This document shows, one piece after another, positions 59,982-64,000 of a DNA stretch of 64,000 nt. A program made the position numbers and the translations under genes. The notes below the pieces were generated by a model. That model was not told the DNA's origin and searched no databases. It saw only the letters and a program-made list of their open reading frames with translations. Every line of letters begins with the position of its first letter. The first letter of the stretch is position 1. Source of the DNA: Curtobacterium pusillum (GTDB lineage: Bacteria; Actinomycetota; Actinomycetes; Actinomycetales; Microbacteriaceae); contig NZ_VDZH01000002.1 in the NCBI RefSeq assembly GCF_007673235.1, forward strand, positions 451,652-515,651, read 5' to 3'.

Positions 59982-60073
59982 GAAGTGGTGCAGAGCATGC
60001 CCCGACCGACACGCCGTGTCAAGCAACAACATCATTGCAACGGCGGCATCAGGGCATTACGGTCATTGCGACC

Positions 60074-60085
60074 GTGAAGGTTCAC
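60074..60085. promoter_or_regulatory. LacI-family operator 2 (GTGAAGGTTCAC)
   Basis: Second copy of the operator, 18 bases before the ATG of the fused oxidoreductase gene and 104 bases from operator 1. Together they can control both divergent units. Confidence 0.7.
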
Positions 60086-60103
60086 GACACGATAGGGATC
60101 CGC

Positions 60104-62125
60104 ATGTCAGCGCAGACCGCGACCACCGCCACCAGCACCCAGAACTGGGCCGTCCTCGGGCCGGGCAGCATCGCCCGCCGCTTCCTCTCGCAGCTGTCGT
60201 CGAGCACCGCCGGGGCGACCCTCGTGGCCGCCGGCAGCTCGTCGACCGAGCGTGCGCAGGCGTTCGCGGACGAAGCGGCCGAGCACGGCTTCGCCGACGT
60301 CGCCGCCCTGACCTACGACGAGGTCCTCGCCGACCCGCGGGTGCACGCCGTGTACGTCTCCACGGTGCACACCGGTCACGCAGCCCTGGTGCTCGCCGCG
60401 CTCGCCGCCGGCAAGGCCGTGCTGTGCGAGAAGCCGCTCTCGCCGAACCACGGCACCTCGATGGCGCTCGCCGACGCCGCACGCCAGGCCGGCCTGCCGC
60501 TCGTCGAGGCGTACATGTACCGCTTCCACCCGCAGACCGCGGCCCTGCTCGACCTCGTCCGCCAGGGCGCGATCGGCGAGGTCACCCACATCGACGCCTC
60601 GTTCGCGTTCCGTGCCGGCAGCCGGACCGGCCGGCTGTTCGACGTCGACACCGCGGGCGGCGGCATCCTCGACGTCGGTGGGTACCCGGTGACGATGGCC
60701 GCGGCGATCGTGCAGGCTGCCAGCGGCGAGCACGTGTCCGAGCCGACCGAGCTCACGGCGACCGGGACCCTCGGCCCGACCGGCGTCGACGAGTGGACCG
60801 TGGCCGAGCTCACCTACAGGAACGGCATCACGGCGAACGTCCGCACCGGCGTCCGCGTGCAGGACGAGAACGCCGTGGTCGTGCACGGCACCACCGGGAA
60901 GATCACGCTGACCGACCCGTGGACCCTGGGCGACGACCCGACGATCGAGGTCCGCACCGTCGACGAGGACCCGCGCACGCTCTCCTTCGCCGGTGCGCGC
61001 CCCTACGAGCTCGAGGCCGACGCGACCACCGCCGCGCTCGCCGCCGGCCGGGTCGACGCCCCCGAGTTCACCCTCGACGAGTCGCTCGCCGCCGCCCGAA
61101 CGCTCGACAAGTGGCGTGCCGCGATCGGCCTCCGCTTCCCGTTCGAGGCGGAGACGGCCGACATCCCCACCGTGAGCGGGGAACCCCTGCGGGTGCAGGA
61201 CGGCAACCCGATGCGCTACGGCGAGGTCCCCGGCGTCGGCAAGCGGATGTCCCGTCTGGTCATGGGCGTCGACAACCAGCCCGACCTGGCCCACGCCAGC
61301 GCCATCTTCGACCTGTTCGTCGAGCAGGGCGGCAACGTCTTCGACACCGGGTACATCTACGGCGGCGGCGTGCTCGAGGGGCGCCTCGGCAAGTGGATCC
61401 AGAACCGCGGTGTGCGCGAGGACGTGGTCGTCATCACCAAGGGCGCGCACACGCCGTTCTGCGACCCGGAGTCCCTGTCCCGCCAGCTGCTGGAGAGCCT
61501 CGAGCGCCAGGGCACCGACTACGCGGACATCTACATGATGCACCGCGACAACGAGGACATCCCGGTGGGGGAGTTCGTCGACGTCCTCGACGAGCACCGC
61601 CGCGCGGGCCGCATCCGCGTGTACGGCGGCTCGAACTGGAGCACCGCCCGCTTCGACGAGGCCAACGAGTACGCCCGCGCGAACGGCAAGCACGAGTTCG
61701 AGGTCCTCAGCAACCACTTCGGCCTCGCCGAGGCGTACGACGTGCCGTGGGCGGGGTGCCGGCACGCGACCGACGCTGCGTCGAAGCAGTGGCTCGAGGA
61801 GCGTCAGGTCCCGCTCCTGCCGTGGTCGTCCCAGGCGCGTGGCTTCTTCACGGGCCGTGCGAAGCCGGAGGACACGAGCGACGCCGAGCTCGTGCGCTGC
61901 TACTACTCCGACGAGAACTTCGAACGTCTGCGTCGCGCGCGGGAGCTCGGGGAGCAGTTCGGGGTCCCGGCGACGGCGGTCGCGCTCGCGTACGTGTTGA
62001 ACCAGCCCTTCCCGACGTTCCCGCTCTTCGGACCGCGTACGATCGCGGAAGCCCGGTCCTCGATGACGGGGCTCTCCGTCGACCTCACTCCCGAACAGGT
62101 GGCATGGCTGGACCTCCGCGACTGA
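60104..62125 (+). CDS. Fusion of Gfo/Idh/MocA dehydrogenase and aldo/keto reductase
   Basis: 673 residues from the ATG at 60104. Residues 1-340 form a Gfo/Idh/MocA domain (AVLGPGSIARRFLSQL, the Lys motif CEKPLSPN and GGGILDVGGYPVTMAA). Residues about 370-673 form an aldo/keto reductase TIM barrel (SRLVMGVDNQPD, VFDTGYIYGGG, VVVITKGAH, DYADIYMMHRDNED and the terminal LFGPRTIAEARSSMTGL). The AKR half has Asp-x-x-x-Tyr in the expected place and Lys in TKG. The frame is continuous, so this is a real fusion. Two consecutive redox steps on one sugar are inferred. Confidence 0.9.
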   Translation: MSAQTATTATSTQNWAVLGPGSIARRFLSQLSSSTAGATLVAAGSSSTERAQAFADEAAEHGFADVAALTYDEVLADPRVHAVYVSTVHTGHAALVLAALAAGKAVLCEKPLSPNHGTSMALADAARQAGLPLVEAYMYRFHPQTAALLDLVRQGAIGEVTHIDASFAFRAGSRTGRLFDVDTAGGGILDVGGYPVTMAAAIVQAASGEHVSEPTELTATGTLGPTGVDEWTVAELTYRNGITANVRTGVRVQDENAVVVHGTTGKITLTDPWTLGDDPTIEVRTVDEDPRTLSFAGARPYELEADATTAALAAGRVDAPEFTLDESLAAARTLDKWRAAIGLRFPFEAETADIPTVSGEPLRVQDGNPMRYGEVPGVGKRMSRLVMGVDNQPDLAHASAIFDLFVEQGGNVFDTGYIYGGGVLEGRLGKWIQNRGVREDVVVITKGAHTPFCDPESLSRQLLESLERQGTDYADIYMMHRDNEDIPVGEFVDVLDEHRRAGRIRVYGGSNWSTARFDEANEYARANGKHEFEVLSNHFGLAEAYDVPWAGCRHATDAASKQWLEERQVPLLPWSSQARGFFTGRAKPEDTSDAELVRCYYSDENFERLRRARELGEQFGVPATAVALAYVLNQPFPTFPLFGPRTIAEARSSMTGLSVDLTPEQVAWLDLRD

Positions 62126-63126
62126 CCGACCCGGTCCCCGCCCCCGGCGGCCGGGCGACGATCATCGACGTCGCAGCGGCCGCCGGGGTGTCCCGGCAGA
62201 CCGTCACGCGTGCGATGAACGGCATGTCCGGCATCAGCGCGGCGACGAAGCAGCGGGTCCTCGCGGCCGCCGAGCAGCTCGACTACCGGCCGTCCCGGTT
62301 CGGTCGCGGCCTCGTCACCGGGGGAGACCACCAGCTGGGCCTGGTCGTCAACGACCTCCGGAACCCGTACACGCCGCAGCTCGCCTCCGCGGTGTTCCGG
62401 CTCGCCGCGGAGCAGGGCTGGAACGTGATGCTCGCCGACGTCGACCTCGCGAGCGACGCCGACCGGATGGTGCAGGCCCTCGGCTCCCAGACGGACGTCG
62501 TGATCGGGTACCTCGGGTCCCGCCGTGAGCGCTGGAACGACCTGCTCGGCACGGTGCCGATGGTGGAGCTCGACCCCTCCACCGACCCGCCCACGGCGGC
62601 CGTCTGGATCGACCCGGCCGACGCGATCGAGGACCTCGCCGACCACCTCGTGGCGACCGGCGTCCGGCACCCCGTGGTCCTCGACAACTCGTCGCCCGAG
62701 CACACCAGCGTGCGCGGGGTGCTGATGATGGAGGCACTCCGTCGACGCGGCTACCTGCCGGAGCTGGTGCACGCCCCGCACGGCACGGCCGAGTGCGGCG
62801 CGGAGGAGACGACGCGGATCCTCCGGCGCCGACGCCGCGAGGACGCGATCCTGGCGTTCAACGACGTGATGGCGCTCGGCGTGCTGCAGGCCTGCCGACG
62901 AGGCGGGGTCGACGTGCCCGGTGACGTCCGGGTGGTCGGCGTGGACGGGCTACCGCTCGGTGGGCTGGTCTCGCCGACGCTCACGACCCTCGCGGTGGAC
63001 CTCGACGCCGTCGCGCGCGAGGCCCTCGGGCTGGCTCTCGGCATGCTCGCCGGTGAGCTCCCTCGCCACGGCGACGCGGTGCAGCGCACCGTGCGCCACC
63101 GCCTGCTCCTGCGCGAGTCGGCCTGA
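62104..63126 (+). CDS. LacI-family transcriptional regulator
   Basis: 340 residues from the ATG at 62104, overlapping the preceding gene by 22 bases. HTH: ATIIDVAAAAGVSRQTVTRAMNG. Linker: LDYRPSRFGRGL. The effector domain is a periplasmic-binding fold (QLGLVVNDLRNPYTPQLA, AILAFNDVMALGVLQA, VRVVGVDGLPLGG). It is co-transcribed with the fusion gene and is the obvious binder of the two GTGAAxxxTCAC operators upstream. Its inducer should be the imported sugar. Confidence 0.93.
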   Translation: MAGPPRLTDPVPAPGGRATIIDVAAAAGVSRQTVTRAMNGMSGISAATKQRVLAAAEQLDYRPSRFGRGLVTGGDHQLGLVVNDLRNPYTPQLASAVFRLAAEQGWNVMLADVDLASDADRMVQALGSQTDVVIGYLGSRRERWNDLLGTVPMVELDPSTDPPTAAVWIDPADAIEDLADHLVATGVRHPVVLDNSSPEHTSVRGVLMMEALRRRGYLPELVHAPHGTAECGAEETTRILRRRRREDAILAFNDVMALGVLQACRRGGVDVPGDVRVVGVDGLPLGGLVSPTLTTLAVDLDAVAREALGLALGMLAGELPRHGDAVQRTVRHRLLLRESA

Positions 63127-63158
63127 CGACTGCGGCCCGCCCTGGGCGGGACCGGACA

Positions 63159-63204
63159 GCGGACGGGAGGCACGGTGCGGGCTGGCACCGTGCCTCCCGT
63201 CCGC
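63159..63204. terminator. Terminator/repeat with GGACGGGAGGCACGG arms
   Basis: 20-base perfect arms (63159-63178 and 63185-63204) with a 6-base loop, 32 bases past the LacI stop. It shares its arm with 53273-53314. Confidence 0.85.
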
Positions 63205-63208
63205 CCTT

Positions 63209-63224
63209 GGTTGCATTTGCAACC
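63209..63224. promoter_or_regulatory. Palindrome GGTTGCATTTGCAACC upstream of the last MFS gene
   Basis: Symmetric 7-base arms around TT, in a short A/T-richer stretch before the MFS start. Likely operator or promoter element; the regulator is not in view. Confidence 0.5.
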
Positions 63225-63338
63225 ATCACCGTCCAGACGGTACACTAACGGAGTCCTGACGGGACGCGTGCCCACCCCGCGTCCCGTCTCGTCTGTTCCG
63301 CCGTCGACCTGGTCCGGCTCGAAGTCCCTGGAGTCACC

Positions 63339-64000
63339 GTGTCCGCCCTGCTCACCAGCCCCGTCCCCACCCCGGTCGCCGGCAGCCGTACCCGACGGTT
63401 CGCCGCGCTCGCCGTGCTCATGCTCCCCGTCCTGCTCATCTCGGTCGACAACACGATCCTGAGCTTCGCGCTGCCGTCGATCTCGCGCGCGCTGAACCCG
63501 GACGCCACCACGCAGCTCTGGATCGTCGACGCGTACCCGCTGGTGCTCGCCGGACTCCTCGTCGTGATGGGCAGCATCGGCGACCGCATCGGGCGCCGGC
63601 GGATCCTGGTGATCGGTGCGACGGGCTTCGCGGTCTTCTCGGTCGCTGCGGCCTTCGCGACCGACGCCTGGATGCTCGTCGCGGCCCGCATCGTGATGGG
63701 TGTCTTCGGCGCCATGCTCATGCCGGCGACGCTGTCGATCATCCGCAACGTCTTCACGAACGCGGGGGAGCGGCGGATGGCCCTCGCCGTCTGGTCGACG
63801 ATGTTCGCGGCCGGCAACGCCCTCGGCCCGCTCGTCGGCGGCACGCTGCTCGCGCACTTCCACTGGGGTGCGGTGTTCCTCGTCGCGGTGCCCATCCTCG
63901 TCGTCACGCTCGTCGCGGTGCCGTTCTGCGTGCCGGAGTCCCGCGACCCGAACCCCGGCCCAGTCGACGTCCCGAGCATGTTCCTGTCCCTCGGCGCCCT
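63339..64000 (+). CDS. MFS transporter, DHA2 type (partial, runs off the window)
   Basis: 220 residues are visible from a GTG with GGAG 7 bases upstream. DHA2 motifs: LISVDNTILSFALPSISRAL in helix 1, GSIGDRIGRRRIL (motif A), ARIVMGVFGAMLMPATLSII and GNALGPLVGGTLLAHFHW (motif C). Drug or metabolite exporter by family. The 3' half lies beyond position 64000. Confidence 0.92.
   Translation, partial: MSALLTSPVPTPVAGSRTRRFAALAVLMLPVLLISVDNTILSFALPSISRALNPDATTQLWIVDAYPLVLAGLLVVMGSIGDRIGRRRILVIGATGFAVFSVAAAFATDAWMLVAARIVMGVFGAMLMPATLSIIRNVFTNAGERRMALAVWSTMFAAGNALGPLVGGTLLAHFHWGAVFLVAVPILVVTLVAVPFCVPESRDPNPGPVDVPSMFLSLGA

Noticed and set aside
60016..63126. 1036-codon frame across the fused oxidoreductase into LacI
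   Set aside because: Only its last 340 codons (LacI) make a protein-like sequence; the rest is an out-of-frame shadow of the Gfo/Idh-AKR gene.
1..64000. tRNA, rRNA, insertion sequences or attachment sites
   Set aside because: No cloverleaf with a CCA-type end, no rRNA segment, no transposase or integrase was seen. A tRNAscan run would settle the first point.

Overview
The window is about 71% GC, densely coded, uses many GTG starts and joins genes by 4-base ATGA/GTGA overlaps. Gene families (DUF5997, actinobacterial holin-X, a chaplin-like cell-wall protein with an LAxTG signal, PIG-V-type mannosyltransferase, MprF-like DUF2156 protein, NrtR-nadABC) point to an actinobacterium, most likely Microbacteriaceae and perhaps Curtobacterium; the genus is inference. 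It looks like ordinary chromosome: I see no transposase, phage block, CRISPR array, rRNA or tRNA.

Layout. 0-9.7 kb: MarR and GntR regulators, a DoxX/DUF2071/DUF1810 operon, coaBC, an NRDE protein, an SGNH lipoprotein, a divergent SDR/LLM flavin oxidoreductase pair and a FMN-binding split-barrel stress protein. 9.7-18.4 kb: a membrane mannosyltransferase, then a D-amino-acid/keto-acid catabolic operon (PLP deaminase, IclR, PfkB kinase, KDPG/KHG aldolase, N-acyl-D-amino-acid deacylase) with RidA convergent and an MFS exporter divergent. 18.5-26.6 kb: an endo/exonuclease-phosphatase, the methionine importer metQNI, a 2'-5' RNA ligase-like protein, an alditol-oxidase-like flavoenzyme, a DHA2 MFS pump and an acylphosphatase. 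26.7-32.3 kb: the NAD de novo operon nrtR-nadA-nadB-nadC-cysteine desulfurase. 32.3-36 kb: small hypotheticals around a run of strong C-loop hairpins, an FMN reductase, a Gfo/Idh dehydrogenase and aroQ. 36-46 kb: a sodium:solute symporter with a small membrane partner, Tag glycosylase, DJ-1/PfpI protein, a headless LysR-like protein opposite DUF5997, and an MFS/TetR pair with twin operators. 46-53.2 kb: cell-envelope genes, namely a Pro/Ala-rich secreted protein, an eight-repeat chaplin-like protein, a membrane esterase and an MprF-like synthase. 53.3-55.4 kb: an FMN riboswitch controlling ribE-ribB-ribH. 56-63.1 kb: TetR, a sugar ABC importer, a fused Gfo/Idh-aldo/keto reductase and a LacI regulator with matching operators. 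The window ends inside another MFS gene.

The most unusual signals are (i) an array of four consecutive hairpins at 32699-32890 whose apical loops all carry CCCCTG, a candidate structured RNA; (ii) a dispersed 10-mer, GCCTGGAGGC, found at least 14 times by eye including inside genes; (iii) several families of intergenic palindromes; (iv) the chaplin-like LAxTG protein with a recent two-unit repeat duplication; and (v) the Gfo/Idh-AKR fusion. All coordinates, motifs and repeat counts were read by eye, with no database search.
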